64,000 bases of DNA from Marinomonas polaris DSM 16579 (GCF_900129155.1 NZ_FQVF01000003.1:249872-313871); one strand, 5' to 3'; positions 44,537-53,595 are shown, numbered from the stretch's first letter. Notes: generated by a model from the sequence alone, not told the origin. Numbers and translations: made by a program.

Positions 44537-45565
44537 TTACTTTTTACTATTTATCGTATTTACATATTTTCTAAAATCAGCCAAAGCCGCTTTAGCATCA
44601 ATACCACGATCAGAAACAGAGTTAACCCAAAGTTGATCAATACCTTCAGACAATTTGTTTAAATCTTTTACTCGCTGATCACTCTCAGAAAGGAAAACCA
44701 CGTTCACGCCTTTTTCTTTCGCTTCTAGAATTCCGTCGTCATCAGCTTTCCCCCAAGCAGCACCAGCGAGTTGCGACAATCTTTCACCTGAAACGCTCAT
44801 AATAGCCTCTTGATCTTTCTTACTAAGGCTTTCAAATACATCTTGGTTCATTACTATGCTAAACGCTGTGGTATATAAGCCTTTAGGAAACAAAGTAAGA
44901 TCAGAACTAACTTCGCTTAAACGGAAGAATCTCTGCTCTTGCGCTGGTAAGAAAGTGCCATCAACAACGCCCTGCTGCATCATTTCATAAGACTTAGGTG
45001 ATGGTGCAGAAACAGGGGTTACTTCAAGACGTTCAGCAAGGTCGTTAATCAATCCACCGCCAACCCGCATTTTTTTGCCTTTTAAGTCATCCAACGAATT
45101 CACTGGAAACTTAGTATGGAGCTGCCCTGGGCCATGCACAAACAAACCTAACAACTGAAAACCGTTATATTCGTCTGCTGGCTCAAAGTAGTCTTTATAG
45201 GTTCTCCACAAAGCTACAGACCCTGTCTCTGCATCGGTAATTTCACCCGGAATTTCAGCGACGCCTGATAATTTGAAACGACCAGGTAAATAAGCCTCAA
45301 CACTAAAGCCGACATCATATATACCATCCTCAACCGCATCATAGATTGTTTTTGGATGTCCTGTGTAGTTTTCAACAACCACTTCAACACGACCTTCTGT
45401 GGCTTCCTCTACCCATTTTTTCCAAGTTGGCCACACAGTGGCATTTTGTGGATTTGTAGGTGGTAACCAAGTCGCTATACGTAAGGTTGTTTCAGCCGCA
45501 GCAGCTGAAAGAGAAAGTGCAGCGCCAGCTGTAACACAAAGTAGGCTTTTCTTAAAATTCATCAT
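44537..45565 (-). CDS. TRAP transporter substrate-binding protein (DctP)
   Basis: A 342-residue TRAP receptor with a signal peptide ending near AAAA-ETTLRIA (about residue 24). Family segments LKGKKMRVGGGLINDLAERL (conserved arginine near 160) and MQQGVVDGTFLPAQEQ are visible. It is the last gene of a dctQ-dctM-dctP operon that has a motif A site upstream, so an aromatic acid such as 4-hydroxyphenylacetate is the proposed ligand. ATGATG offers two starts one codon apart. Confidence 0.87.
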   Translation of the reverse strand: MMNFKKSLLCVTAGAALSLSAAAAETTLRIATWLPPTNPQNATVWPTWKKWVEEATEGRVEVVVENYTGHPKTIYDAVEDGIYDVGFSVEAYLPGRFKLSGVAEIPGEITDAETGSVALWRTYKDYFEPADEYNGFQLLGLFVHGPGQLHTKFPVNSLDDLKGKKMRVGGGLINDLAERLEVTPVSAPSPKSYEMMQQGVVDGTFLPAQEQRFFRLSEVSSDLTLFPKGLYTTAFSIVMNQDVFESLSKKDQEAIMSVSGERLSQLAGAAWGKADDDGILEAKEKGVNVVFLSESDQRVKDLNKLSEGIDQLWVNSVSDRGIDAKAALADFRKYVNTINSKK

Positions 45566-45650
45566 TTTTATTATTCCTATTATTTATGAATCATATTTTC
45601 GTCACCACCGTTCGAAGTGAGGTCAGTGACAACTCTTGCTAAAACATACG

Positions 45651-46979
45651 TTATCTATAAAGCAGCTCGGGTAAAAACATCGATACTTGAAAGACAAAGA
45701 CAATGATCAGAAGTCGAATAATATCAACACACCAAAATGGCGTTACTCCCTTAAATATTGTTCCCGCTTTAACATCTTTTAACACCGCGCTAAGTACAAA
45801 GACATTCATCCCCACTGGTGGCGTAATTAAACTAATCTCAGTTACCACCACAACAACAATACCGAACCAGACAAGGTCAAAACCTAAACTTGCTACCAAA
45901 GGATAGAAAACAGGCACAGTAAGTAACAGCATCGAAAGGCTTTCGAAAACCATGCCCAAAACGATGTAAATACATAAAATAATGAGGATTACCACAATCG
46001 GCGCGACATCTAATGACGTGACAAAATTTAATAACGCATCAGGTAAGCCTGCGCGATTAATAAAATCTGAGAAAATAAGCGCACCAATTACCACACTAAA
46101 CAGCATAGCCGAGGTCCTTACTGTATCTATCAGAGTTTCGTATAGACCTGAAAAGCTTAAGCTACGACGTGCAAATCCAATCAATAACGCGCCTCCCGCA
46201 CCGATACCCGCCGCTTCTGTTGGCGTAAAAATACCTAAATAAATACCGCCCATGACGATGGTAAACAGCATCAAGACACCCCAAATTCCTCTTAGGGCAA
46301 TCATGCGTTCTTTAAAAGTCATGCGTTCACCTGCAGGACCTTCAGCTGGATTACGCCAAACTACATAACGCACTGCGGCCATATACAGCAAAATGCCTAA
46401 CATGCCAGGTATAAAGCCTGCCGCAAACAACTCTCGAATACTGGACTCTGTTAGTAAGCCGTAAATAACTAAGATGACGCTCGGTGGAATCAAAATACCT
46501 AAAGTTCCGCCCGCCGCTATAGACGCTGTCGCTAAGCTATCGGAATAGCCAAACTTGCGCATCGGTGGCATTGCCACTTTTGCCATGGTTGCGGATGTTG
46601 CCAAACTAGAACCACAAATAGCGGAAAAACCACCACAAGCCAGGACAGTAGACATAGCAAGACCACCTTTGCGATGACCTAAAAAAGCATAAGATGCGTT
46701 ATACAATTCTTGCGAAAGGCCGGATCGAGTGACTATATTGCCCATCAAAATAAACAAAGGTATTACTGATAGGCTATATTCCTGCACGGTTTCAACAACT
46801 CTACTGGACGCCAAAGTAAGAGACGCGGTCCAGCGAAACGAAAATAAATTGTCAAAACCAAGCCCTTGCAACATAGCAAAACCGAAGAAACCAACAATTC
46901 CCATCGCAAAGGCAATTGGCATACGTAAAATTAAAATCAAAAAGAGCAGTACGGCAAAACCAATAAATACAACTGACAC
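45651..46979 (-). CDS. TRAP transporter large membrane subunit (DctM)
   Basis: A DctM-family protein of about 442 residues, hydrophobic throughout, with FSAICGSSLATSATMAKVAMPPM and GIFTPTEAAGIGAGGALLIG. I place the start at the GTG at 46979, which has GGAG six bases upstream and begins one base after the dctQ stop. An in-frame TTG at 46991 is less likely. Gene order Q-M-P differs from the P-Q-M order of the other TRAP operon in this window. Confidence 0.87.
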   Translation of the reverse strand: MSVVFIGFAVLLFLILILRMPIAFAMGIVGFFGFAMLQGLGFDNLFSFRWTASLTLASSRVVETVQEYSLSVIPLFILMGNIVTRSGLSQELYNASYAFLGHRKGGLAMSTVLACGGFSAICGSSLATSATMAKVAMPPMRKFGYSDSLATASIAAGGTLGILIPPSVILVIYGLLTESSIRELFAAGFIPGMLGILLYMAAVRYVVWRNPAEGPAGERMTFKERMIALRGIWGVLMLFTIVMGGIYLGIFTPTEAAGIGAGGALLIGFARRSLSFSGLYETLIDTVRTSAMLFSVVIGALIFSDFINRAGLPDALLNFVTSLDVAPIVVILIILCIYIVLGMVFESLSMLLLTVPVFYPLVASLGFDLVWFGIVVVVVTEISLITPPVGMNVFVLSAVLKDVKAGTIFKGVTPFWCVDIIRLLIIVFVFQVSMFLPELLYR

Positions 46980-46980
46980 G

Positions 46981-47514
46981 TTATTCTCCAACCGACTGTG
47001 AAACGTTTTTATCTTTCAATACGCAATAAGCACCATAGGTCAGCATGCATGCAGCCGTTACCCAACTCATTAGCGCAATATATTGAGCGATATAACCTGC
47101 TGGTAATCCAAGATACTCAGTAAGCTCGCCGCGACTAAGAGAGCGTTCGGCTAACTGATAAATGCGAACAGCTAGAAAATAAAACGAAGTAGAAATAATA
47201 AAAACGGAGAAAATAGCGAGAATTTTGATTATACGATTTCCTAAGACTTGATCCAAAAGATCAACAACAACATGACTACCTCGCCAAGTAATAATAGGCA
47301 TTTGAGCAAATACCATAATAGCTAAACCAATTTGCGTCAGCTCAACAGCGCCATCAATAGAATTATTAAAAAGATAGCGGCCAACCACATCAAAACAAGT
47401 CAGCAGTACGAGCAATAACAATACCGTTGCAGCAACTCCCTCTAATGTTAAACCAATCCATCGGTAGACATTGGGTTCTGGATATTGCTTCTTCATCCAT
47501 CCACTTAATTGCAT
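46981..47514 (-). CDS. TRAP transporter small membrane subunit (DctQ)
   Basis: A 177-residue DctQ-family protein with four hydrophobic segments. AGGAG precedes the ATG. First gene of the operon, about 47 bases downstream of the centre of a motif A site. Confidence 0.86.
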   Translation of the reverse strand: MQLSGWMKKQYPEPNVYRWIGLTLEGVAATVLLLLVLLTCFDVVGRYLFNNSIDGAVELTQIGLAIMVFAQMPIITWRGSHVVVDLLDQVLGNRIIKILAIFSVFIISTSFYFLAVRIYQLAERSLSRGELTEYLGLPAGYIAQYIALMSWVTAACMLTYGAYCVLKDKNVSQSVGE

Positions 47515-47550
47515 GGAAACTCCTAATTGATACTCTAATTATTATTTTTA

Positions 47551-47572
47551 TTTAGTTATCATGTTAACTAAA
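47551..47572. promoter_or_regulatory. Motif A site (22-bp near-palindrome) before the TRAP operon
   Basis: TTTAGTTATCATGTTAACTA plus AA: a 22-base palindrome with one mismatched pair, centred 47 bases upstream of dctQ. The core is 11/12 to TTAACATGTTAA, and the flanks TTAG/CTAA match the extended consensus. Confidence 0.7.
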
Positions 47573-47635
47573 TGATCGTAAAAATAAAATCGCTTTTGAT
47601 TAAAAAATTAATCTACGCAGCGATAATTAAATCAC

Positions 47636-48097
47636 CTATAAAACTTCAAAGATTTGCAGCTCAACCAAGTTCGGTCGACGTATTCCAGTACCGACAAAAA
47701 CACGTTCGGTTATCCATTGCATCGATGGCGAACTTGTTTCAAAAACAGGATGGCAACGAAAATAAATCAACTCTGGGGCTACCGGTTCACCAATTTTTAT
47801 CTTTTGCGTTATTTCCGCAGATGCCACACGAATGGCTTTATTATTAATATAAATCAATTCACCGTTATCTAACTCGATGGCATATTGCGCATCGAGATGA
47901 GTTAATCTAGGAGTCAATATTAATTGATAGTCTGCCCCACCTCGCAGCACTTTTCCTTGCCAACCATTACCTTGTACCGTTCCTCCAGTAATAGGAATGA
48001 CTCGGCGTTCACCATGAACTGAAACACCCACTTCCTGAGGCGCATCAATCTCCACTTTTAACGTCGCAAAATATTTTAACTCTGGGGCATGTATCAT
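47636..48097 (-). CDS. DUF3237-family protein
   Basis: A 153-residue DUF3237 (UPF0311) protein; ERRVIPITGGTVQGNGWQGKVL near 30-50 and the central DAQYAIELDNGELIYINNKAIR are typical. The family's function is not established, though members often sit in aromatic-degradation loci. It is last in the hpaE-hpaF-hpaD operon, 22 bases after hpaD with a strong GGAG. A helper or lactone/ketone-processing role is possible. Confidence 0.78.
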   Translation of the reverse strand: MIHAPELKYFATLKVEIDAPQEVGVSVHGERRVIPITGGTVQGNGWQGKVLRGGADYQLILTPRLTHLDAQYAIELDNGELIYINNKAIRVASAEITQKIKIGEPVAPELIYFRCHPVFETSSPSMQWITERVFVGTGIRRPNLVELQIFEVL

Positions 48098-48119
48098 GAA
48101 TGTCTCCTAACCTCTCAAA

Positions 48120-49049
48120 TTACAAACGGCTTTTACCATAGGTAAAAGTGCCATTCTCGACCGATGCTTGAGGCTTAGGAACAGCAGCACCAGTTTGTGG
48201 CGAAACAGGGAAGATTGCATTGATTTGTCCAGTACCGGATGCACCAAAGTAAGGAGTCAGCACTTCCACTTTCTCATCATATTCAGACCACCCTAGCGCA
48301 CCAAGCAACATAGCGGTATCGTGCATAAAACCTTCACCGTGACCTTTGGCTGCGTATTCAGGCAACATCTCGCAGAAAGTATTCCACTCGGCGTTTTCCC
48401 ACATTCTCACCACAGATTCATCTAAAGACTCTAAGAAAGGGCTCCAAATTTTATGGGCAAAATCGGGGGCACTGCCATTTTGAGCAAATCGATGAGACAA
48501 AGAACCACTTGCTAAAATAGCGACGTTGCCATCGTAATGTTTTTCAATAGCTTCACGCAGCGCCCAACCAAAACGAGCGGAATCGTTAAGATAATGTACG
48601 GTTAATAAGGCAGAAACAGAAATAACTTTGAAATGCAGGTCTTGGTTCATATAGCGCATTGGCACTAGTGTGCCGTATTCTGGTGCAAGCGTGGTGTCAT
48701 CATGAGCGAGAGTTTCAACACCTTGCTCATTACAAACTTGAGCAATAATTTTACCCAGCTCAGGGTTTCCGTTCACTTCGTAAGGCATATTCTTAATAAA
48801 ATGCGGTAACTCGTTACTAGTGTAAGTGCCTTTAAAATGCGGCGCACAATTGATGTGGTAATTGGCATTTACCAACCAGTGCGTATCAAAAACAATAATA
48901 GTATCGACATTTAATTCTTTGCAACGGCGTGCAATTTCATAATGTCCATCAATAGCAGACTGTCGAGTCCCTTTACGAGGGCCGTCTAGTTCTGAAAGAT
49001 ACATGGAAGGAACATGTGTAATTTTTGCGGCTAATGCTAACTTACCCAT
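48120..49049 (-). CDS. hpaD: 3,4-dihydroxyphenylacetate 2,3-dioxygenase (HpaD)
   Basis: A 309-residue LigB-type extradiol dioxygenase. It opens the homoprotocatechuate ring between carbons 2 and 3 to give 5-carboxymethyl-2-hydroxymuconate semialdehyde. The N-terminus GKLALAAKITHVPSMYLSEL closely resembles E. coli HpaD, and FDTHWLVNANYHINC holds metal-ligand histidines. The ATG at 49049 (GAGG upstream) matches the family N-terminus; an upstream in-frame start at 49073 adds eight residues. Confidence 0.93.
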   Translation of the reverse strand: MGKLALAAKITHVPSMYLSELDGPRKGTRQSAIDGHYEIARRCKELNVDTIIVFDTHWLVNANYHINCAPHFKGTYTSNELPHFIKNMPYEVNGNPELGKIIAQVCNEQGVETLAHDDTTLAPEYGTLVPMRYMNQDLHFKVISVSALLTVHYLNDSARFGWALREAIEKHYDGNVAILASGSLSHRFAQNGSAPDFAHKIWSPFLESLDESVVRMWENAEWNTFCEMLPEYAAKGHGEGFMHDTAMLLGALGWSEYDEKVEVLTPYFGASGTGQINAIFPVSPQTGAAVPKPQASVENGTFTYGKSRL

Positions 49050-49076
49050 TGGTAAAACCTCTTTACTTCTCACGCT

Positions 49077-49457
49077 CTACTTAAAAAGAGCGTGGATATT
49101 ATTTTTATTGAATTTAAGAACTGGATCCAACTCTGTCAGTTCAAAAGAAATCTGACAATAGCTGTTATCTGTGATCGGCTTCATCCATTCGCAAAAGATA
49201 GAAAATACCTTTTCTGCAACCTCTTGACGCACTTCCATACTGCGTCCGTGACCTATTTTTAGGTTCAAATTTATCAACGCGAAATCATCGCGCCCATCCG
49301 CCACACGAAAATGATCACAACAAATCGCTCGGCTACGCACACCACCAAGAGGAAAGTGCCCTGTTGAGACAATGTATTCATGCAGTGCTTTAAACACTGG
49401 CTGAAAATCTAATCGATCTTCTAAATTTGCTGAATATTCAAAAACAAAATGAGGCAT
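49077..49457 (-). CDS. hpaF: 5-carboxymethyl-2-hydroxymuconate isomerase (HpaF)
   Basis: A 126-residue HpaF/CHMI homologue of the tautomerase superfamily. It isomerises 5-carboxymethyl-2-hydroxymuconate to the substrate of HpaG. The catalytic N-terminal proline follows the initiator Met (MPHFVFEYS), so the start at 49457 (GGAG upstream) is required; the longer reading from 49499 would bury it. The C-terminus KNNIHALFK matches the E. coli protein (QNNVHALFK). Confidence 0.92.
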   Translation of the reverse strand: MPHFVFEYSANLEDRLDFQPVFKALHEYIVSTGHFPLGGVRSRAICCDHFRVADGRDDFALINLNLKIGHGRSMEVRQEVAEKVFSIFCEWMKPITDNSYCQISFELTELDPVLKFNKNNIHALFK

Positions 49458-49507
49458 ATAAATGCTCCAACAAGAACGAGGGAATAACTCCCTCGCCAAT
49501 ATTTAAA

Positions 49508-50971
49508 CTACACACCCCATTTAGGGATGTGATGAGAGCCTAGGCTAATACATACATTTTTAGGCTCACAAAACACTTCAAAGCTATAATCACCGCCTTC
49601 ACGGCCAGTTCCAGACCCTTTCACACCACCAAAAGGTGTACGAAGATCTCGAACGTTTTGGCTATTTACAAACAACATGCCCGCTTCGATATTACGACCA
49701 ATGCGGTGTACCTTACTGACATCTTGAGTCCATAGGTAAGAAGCAAGACCGTAGTCGTTGTCATTTGCCATGCGAACCACATCAGCTTCATCTTTAAAAG
49801 GAATCAATACTGCAACCGGGCCAAAGATTTCTTCACGAGCAATACGCATATTATTGGTAACATCACGGAAAACCGTTGGACGAACAAAATGGCCATTTTT
49901 AAGGTGTGCAGGGAGCTCATTAACCGGTTTATCTGGACCACCAGCAATTAATTTAGCGCCTTCTTCCATGCCGATACGGATGTAACCCGTCACTTTTTCC
50001 CAATGCTGCTGACTAATCAAAGCCCCTACTTGAGTGTTCATATCAGATGGATCACCCACCTTGATGGCATCAGCACGTTTCGCAAAGTCTTCACAGAATC
50101 GATCGTAGATAGACTCTTGAACGAAGATACGAGAGCCCGCAGTACAACGCTCGCCATTGATAGAGAAGATGCCAAATACAGCGGCATCCAAAGCACGATC
50201 GTAATCGCAATCATCAAAAATCATCACTGGAGATTTGCCGCCAAGTTCCATGGAGAATTTCTTAAGACCGGCACTAGCGATGATGTGTTTACCAGTAGAC
50301 GTACCACCAGTGAAGGAAATTGCACTCACATCATCATTGGTAATTAATGCGTTACCCGTTGTTGAACCAAAGCCATGCACAATATTAAATACACCTGCAG
50401 GAATGCCCGCTTCTAGTGCAAGTCTGCCAAGAAAATCTGTTGTCAAAGGCGACAATTCAGATTGTTTCATCACGGCAGTATTACCTAACGCTAAACAAGG
50501 TGCCGTTTTCCACGTACCAGTCATGAAAGGTACGTTCCAAGGCGAAATAAGCGCGCAAACACCTGTTGGAGAATACAAGGTGTAGTTAAGCATTTGGTCA
50601 TCCACTGGATAAGTATGACCATTCATTTGCTTCGCTTTTTCTGCAAAGAAATAAAAATTATTAGACGAGCGTGGTACCAAGGCATTTTGCGTTTGATAAA
50701 TAGGCAAACCTGTGTCGGCAGTTTCTAATTGCGCAATTTCTTCAACGTTTTGAGCAATCAAATCGCCTAGTTTTTCAATAATTTTAGAACGTTTAGCAAC
50801 CGGCATGTTTGCCCAAGCTGGAAAAGCATCTTTAGCTGCCTGAACCGCAGCAGCAACTTGTTCTGGTGACGCATGAGCGACTTCCGCCAACACTTCGCCG
50901 GTGGCCGGATTAAAAGTTTGAAAGGTCTCTTTACTTTCAACCCATTTACCGTTTATCAAGTTCTTAATCAT
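49508..50971 (-). CDS. hpaE: 5-carboxymethyl-2-hydroxymuconate semialdehyde dehydrogenase (HpaE)
   Basis: A 487-residue ALDH. Catalytic residues lie in MELGGKSPVMIFDD (glutamate near 252) and SINGERCTAGSRIFV (cysteine near 286). It oxidises the HpaD product to 5-carboxymethyl-2-hydroxymuconate. It leads the hpaE-hpaF-hpaD-DUF3237 operon with a strong AGGAG site. Two motif A sites lie 50-90 bases upstream. Confidence 0.92.
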   Translation of the reverse strand: MIKNLINGKWVESKETFQTFNPATGEVLAEVAHASPEQVAAAVQAAKDAFPAWANMPVAKRSKIIEKLGDLIAQNVEEIAQLETADTGLPIYQTQNALVPRSSNNFYFFAEKAKQMNGHTYPVDDQMLNYTLYSPTGVCALISPWNVPFMTGTWKTAPCLALGNTAVMKQSELSPLTTDFLGRLALEAGIPAGVFNIVHGFGSTTGNALITNDDVSAISFTGGTSTGKHIIASAGLKKFSMELGGKSPVMIFDDCDYDRALDAAVFGIFSINGERCTAGSRIFVQESIYDRFCEDFAKRADAIKVGDPSDMNTQVGALISQQHWEKVTGYIRIGMEEGAKLIAGGPDKPVNELPAHLKNGHFVRPTVFRDVTNNMRIAREEIFGPVAVLIPFKDEADVVRMANDNDYGLASYLWTQDVSKVHRIGRNIEAGMLFVNSQNVRDLRTPFGGVKGSGTGREGGDYSFEVFCEPKNVCISLGSHHIPKWGV

Positions 50972-51026
50972 TTTTCTTTACTCTCCTGACAAGGAACCGA
51001 ACGAGAATGCCTCGACATCGATTTAG

Positions 51027-51038
51027 TTAACATGTTAA
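51027..51038. promoter_or_regulatory. Motif A site, perfect core, before hpaE
   Basis: TTAACATGTTAA with a TTTAG left flank, centred 61 bases upstream of hpaE and in the hpaE/luxR-type divergent region. Confidence 0.78.
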
Positions 51039-51049
51039 ATAAATTAAAC

Positions 51050-51061
51050 TTAACATGTATA
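51050..51061. promoter_or_regulatory. Second motif A-like site (10/12) before hpaE
   Basis: TTAACATGTATA, centred 23 bases (about two helical turns) from the perfect copy at 51027. The spacing suggests cooperative binding, by inference. Confidence 0.5.
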
Positions 51062-51223
51062 GTATGTCAAGCACACTTATCATCAATGGAATGCATTTAG
51101 TTAAAAGGTATGGATATAGAAAAAATTGGAATATTTATTGCATAAATTGACATTTGTCATAGATGTGAAATTATCACGGACGTGCCCTATCAAATAACCG
51201 ACAATAAACGGGAGCGCATTAAA

Positions 51224-51979
51224 ATGGTAAACACTAGCCTGAATAAAATTTTGCCGTCGCTTATTAATAGCATTGGTCAGCGTCATTTCTATGACCAAGT
51301 TGTCTACTCAATAAAAGCCTTAGACCCTATATCCAATATAAGAATTGTTAGCTATTCAAAAACAGATCACCCCGTTTTCCTAGGTGACTATCCGATGTCA
51401 GAAATTGACAAAGTGTACTGCGAATCCGCGTACTTACTGGATCCTATCTATGACACAATTTACGGCAAAAATCAGAAAGAACTCGTTACCTTAGACAGTC
51501 TCGTCAATGATGATTTTCGTAATTCCATTTACTATGACACTTTTTATCAACGCCTTGATTGGTGCAATGAAACTAACATTGTTATTGGCACTAACGACGA
51601 CACTAAAATCTGTATCGCTTACTCGACTAAGGACAATGATTTATCCCTAAAAGCTGTCCATAAAGAACTCACGCCTTGTATAAACTCTATCAAAGCGGCC
51701 ATCTTGACCCATGAACGTGTTGGAAGTCTGCTACAGCAAAGCCAACCTATAGAACATGAAAGCCTCACTCATAAAAGTCGTCACTCTCATCTTGATGAAC
51801 TCAATCTGACTAAACGAGAGAAAGAGATTGTTGGGTTAATTTTGGAAGGCATGTCTTCCGTTTCGATTGCAGAAAAATGTTTTGTTTCAGAAGGAACAGT
51901 CAAAAACCACCGCAAAAACATCTATCGAAAGCTGAATATCAAATCACAAGCAGAACTATTTCGTAACTTCATCCAATAA
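51224..51979 (+). CDS. LuxR-type regulator in the hpa locus
   Basis: A 251-residue regulator. The C-terminal LuxR/FixJ-type HTH (LTKREKEIVGLILEGMSSVSIAEKCFVSEGTVKNHRKNIYRKL) is clear. The N-terminal 170 residues form an uncharacterised sensor domain, rich in Asp and Tyr, without a recognisable receiver or convincing autoinducer domain. It sits between the divergent hpaE and hpaG1 operons. LuxR-type control is not part of the enterobacterial hpa system. The ATG at 51224 behind GGGAG is preferred to a GTG at 51182. Confidence 0.82.
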   Translation: MVNTSLNKILPSLINSIGQRHFYDQVVYSIKALDPISNIRIVSYSKTDHPVFLGDYPMSEIDKVYCESAYLLDPIYDTIYGKNQKELVTLDSLVNDDFRNSIYYDTFYQRLDWCNETNIVIGTNDDTKICIAYSTKDNDLSLKAVHKELTPCINSIKAAILTHERVGSLLQQSQPIEHESLTHKSRHSHLDELNLTKREKEIVGLILEGMSSVSIAEKCFVSEGTVKNHRKNIYRKLNIKSQAELFRNFIQ

Positions 51980-52030
51980 ATCAACACCCACATTGCAAAG
52001 CTATGTATTGACAAGAAGCGTTTTTTACGA

Positions 52031-52058
52031 AAGTATAGTTAACATGTTAACTATACTT
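52031..52058. promoter_or_regulatory. Motif A site, perfect 28-bp palindrome before hpaG1
   Basis: A perfect 28-base palindrome, arms AAGTATAGTTAACA and its complement. Its centre (52044/52045) is 27 bases upstream of the hpaG1 ATG. This is the most symmetric of the eight motif A sites and would block or overlap the promoter. Confidence 0.82.
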
Positions 52059-52071
52059 GGTGAAAATAAAC

Positions 52072-52809
52072 ATGTTTCATTACAGACAAAAAGAATCAAA
52101 TGACGTGGTATCAAAAACAGCAGATGCCAGCTATGAAATCAGGTTAGACGACACCATGCTTCCACCAACATCTGGAAGTGTAATTGGCGTAGCTCTAAAT
52201 AATAAAGCCTTAGCTAAATCTTTAGAGCAAGTCTTCAACGAAAAGCCACACGTTCAACCACCCAAAACCCCTGTTTTACATATTAAAACAGACAATACTC
52301 ACATTGGTTATGCTAACAGCATCAAGGTACCAAGCGATAAAGGTGCGATTTATGCGGGCCCATCATTAGGTATCGTTATTGGTAAAAAGGCCACTCGTGT
52401 TGATGCCAGCAACGCCTTAGATTTCGTTGCAGGTTTTACTGTTGTAAACGAAGTAAGCCTAGCTGAAACATCTTTCTACCGACCAGCAGTAAAAGCAAAA
52501 TGCCGCGACACTTTCTGCCCTATTGGCCCATGGACAGTAGACAAAGAAACCGTCAGAAAACCCAATAATTTGAGCATCAAGACATTTGTTAATGACGCTT
52601 TAGTGCACGAGACAAATACTGATCAATTGATTTACTCAGTTGAAGAAGTAATAAGCTACATCAGCAGTTTCATGACGCTAGAAGCTGGAGACATCATCAT
52701 CGCAGGCACGCCTGAACGCACACCAGATTTAGAAATTAAACCAGGTGATAGTGTCATGATCGACATCGAAGGCGTCGGCCGCCTAGTCAACCCAGTAGAA
52801 CAAGAATAG
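52072..52809 (+). CDS. hpaG1: HpaG1, N-terminal-type subunit of the isomerase/decarboxylase
   Basis: A 245-residue fumarylacetoacetate-hydrolase-fold protein. In E. coli, HpaG is one bifunctional chain that decarboxylates 5-oxopent-3-ene-1,2,5-tricarboxylate and isomerises the product; here the two halves are separate genes. CRDTFCPIGPW and MTLEAGDIIIAGTPE are family motifs. I chose the ATG at 52072; upstream TTG (52057) and GTG codons lie within or against the operator palindrome. HpaG2 starts nine bases after this stop. Confidence 0.88.
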   Translation: MFHYRQKESNDVVSKTADASYEIRLDDTMLPPTSGSVIGVALNNKALAKSLEQVFNEKPHVQPPKTPVLHIKTDNTHIGYANSIKVPSDKGAIYAGPSLGIVIGKKATRVDASNALDFVAGFTVVNEVSLAETSFYRPAVKAKCRDTFCPIGPWTVDKETVRKPNNLSIKTFVNDALVHETNTDQLIYSVEEVISYISSFMTLEAGDIIIAGTPERTPDLEIKPGDSVMIDIEGVGRLVNPVEQE

Positions 52810-52818
52810 GAAGCAGTC

Positions 52819-53586
52819 ATGAAAAGCGCTCGTATACTTTTTAATAATGAAACATTAGCCGTCACGGTTAACGAACAAGATCAAGTGGTTACTCAGCAAG
52901 GTAAGATTCTAGAAGAAGGGTCTTTCACTTGGTTACCACCTTGCGAAGGCAAAATGTTTGTATTAGCCATCAATTATGCCGATCATGCCGCTGAACTTTC
53001 TTTCGCAGCACCAGAAGAACCATTGGTATTTTTGAAAAGCAAAAATTCACTCATTGGTCACGATCAAAAAACCTACCGCCCCGACAATATTGATTACATG
53101 CACTATGAATGTGAGCTCGTTGTGGTCATCGGCAAAGAAGCAAAAAATGTCTCTAAAGAAGACGCAATGGACTATGTAGGCGGCTATACCGTTGGTAATG
53201 ACTACGCCATTCGTGACTACTTAGAAAACTATTACCGCCCTAACCTACGCGTAAAAAGCCGTGATACTTGTACTCCAATTGGCCCATACATTATTGACGC
53301 AAAAGATATCAAAGACCCTCATAACCTAATGCTACGCACCTATATCAACGGTGAGCTAAAGCAAGAAGGTAATACTAAAGATTTGGTGTTCAACATCCCT
53401 CATTTGATCGCCTATTTAAGTGACATTATGACGTTAACACCTGGCGATATGATCTTTACAGGTACACCAGAAGGGCTAGCCGATGTTAAACCTGGAGATG
53501 TGGTAATAACGGAAGTAGAAGGCGTTGGTATCCTCAAAAACACCATTATTTCTGAATCAGAATACCTAAACAATTTAAATAATTAA
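52819..53586 (+). CDS. hpaG2: HpaG2, C-terminal-type subunit of the isomerase/decarboxylase
   Basis: A 255-residue FAH-fold protein with the metal-binding pattern HYECELVVVIGKE (about 95-107) and SRDTCTPIGPYI, MTLTPGDMIFTGTPEG. Together with HpaG1 it converts the HpaF product to 2-oxohept-3-ene-1,7-dioate, the HpaH substrate. AGGA precedes the ATG, and tight spacing indicates one hpaG1-G2-H-I operon. Confidence 0.9.
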   Translation: MKSARILFNNETLAVTVNEQDQVVTQQGKILEEGSFTWLPPCEGKMFVLAINYADHAAELSFAAPEEPLVFLKSKNSLIGHDQKTYRPDNIDYMHYECELVVVIGKEAKNVSKEDAMDYVGGYTVGNDYAIRDYLENYYRPNLRVKSRDTCTPIGPYIIDAKDIKDPHNLMLRTYINGELKQEGNTKDLVFNIPHLIAYLSDIMTLTPGDMIFTGTPEGLADVKPGDVVITEVEGVGILKNTIISESEYLNNLNN

Positions 53587-53595
53587 GGGTGCAAT

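Noticed and set aside
45600..45630. Hairpin between dctM and dctP of the second TRAP operon
   Set aside because: Only short GTCAC/GTGAC arms with an internal loop; too weak to call.
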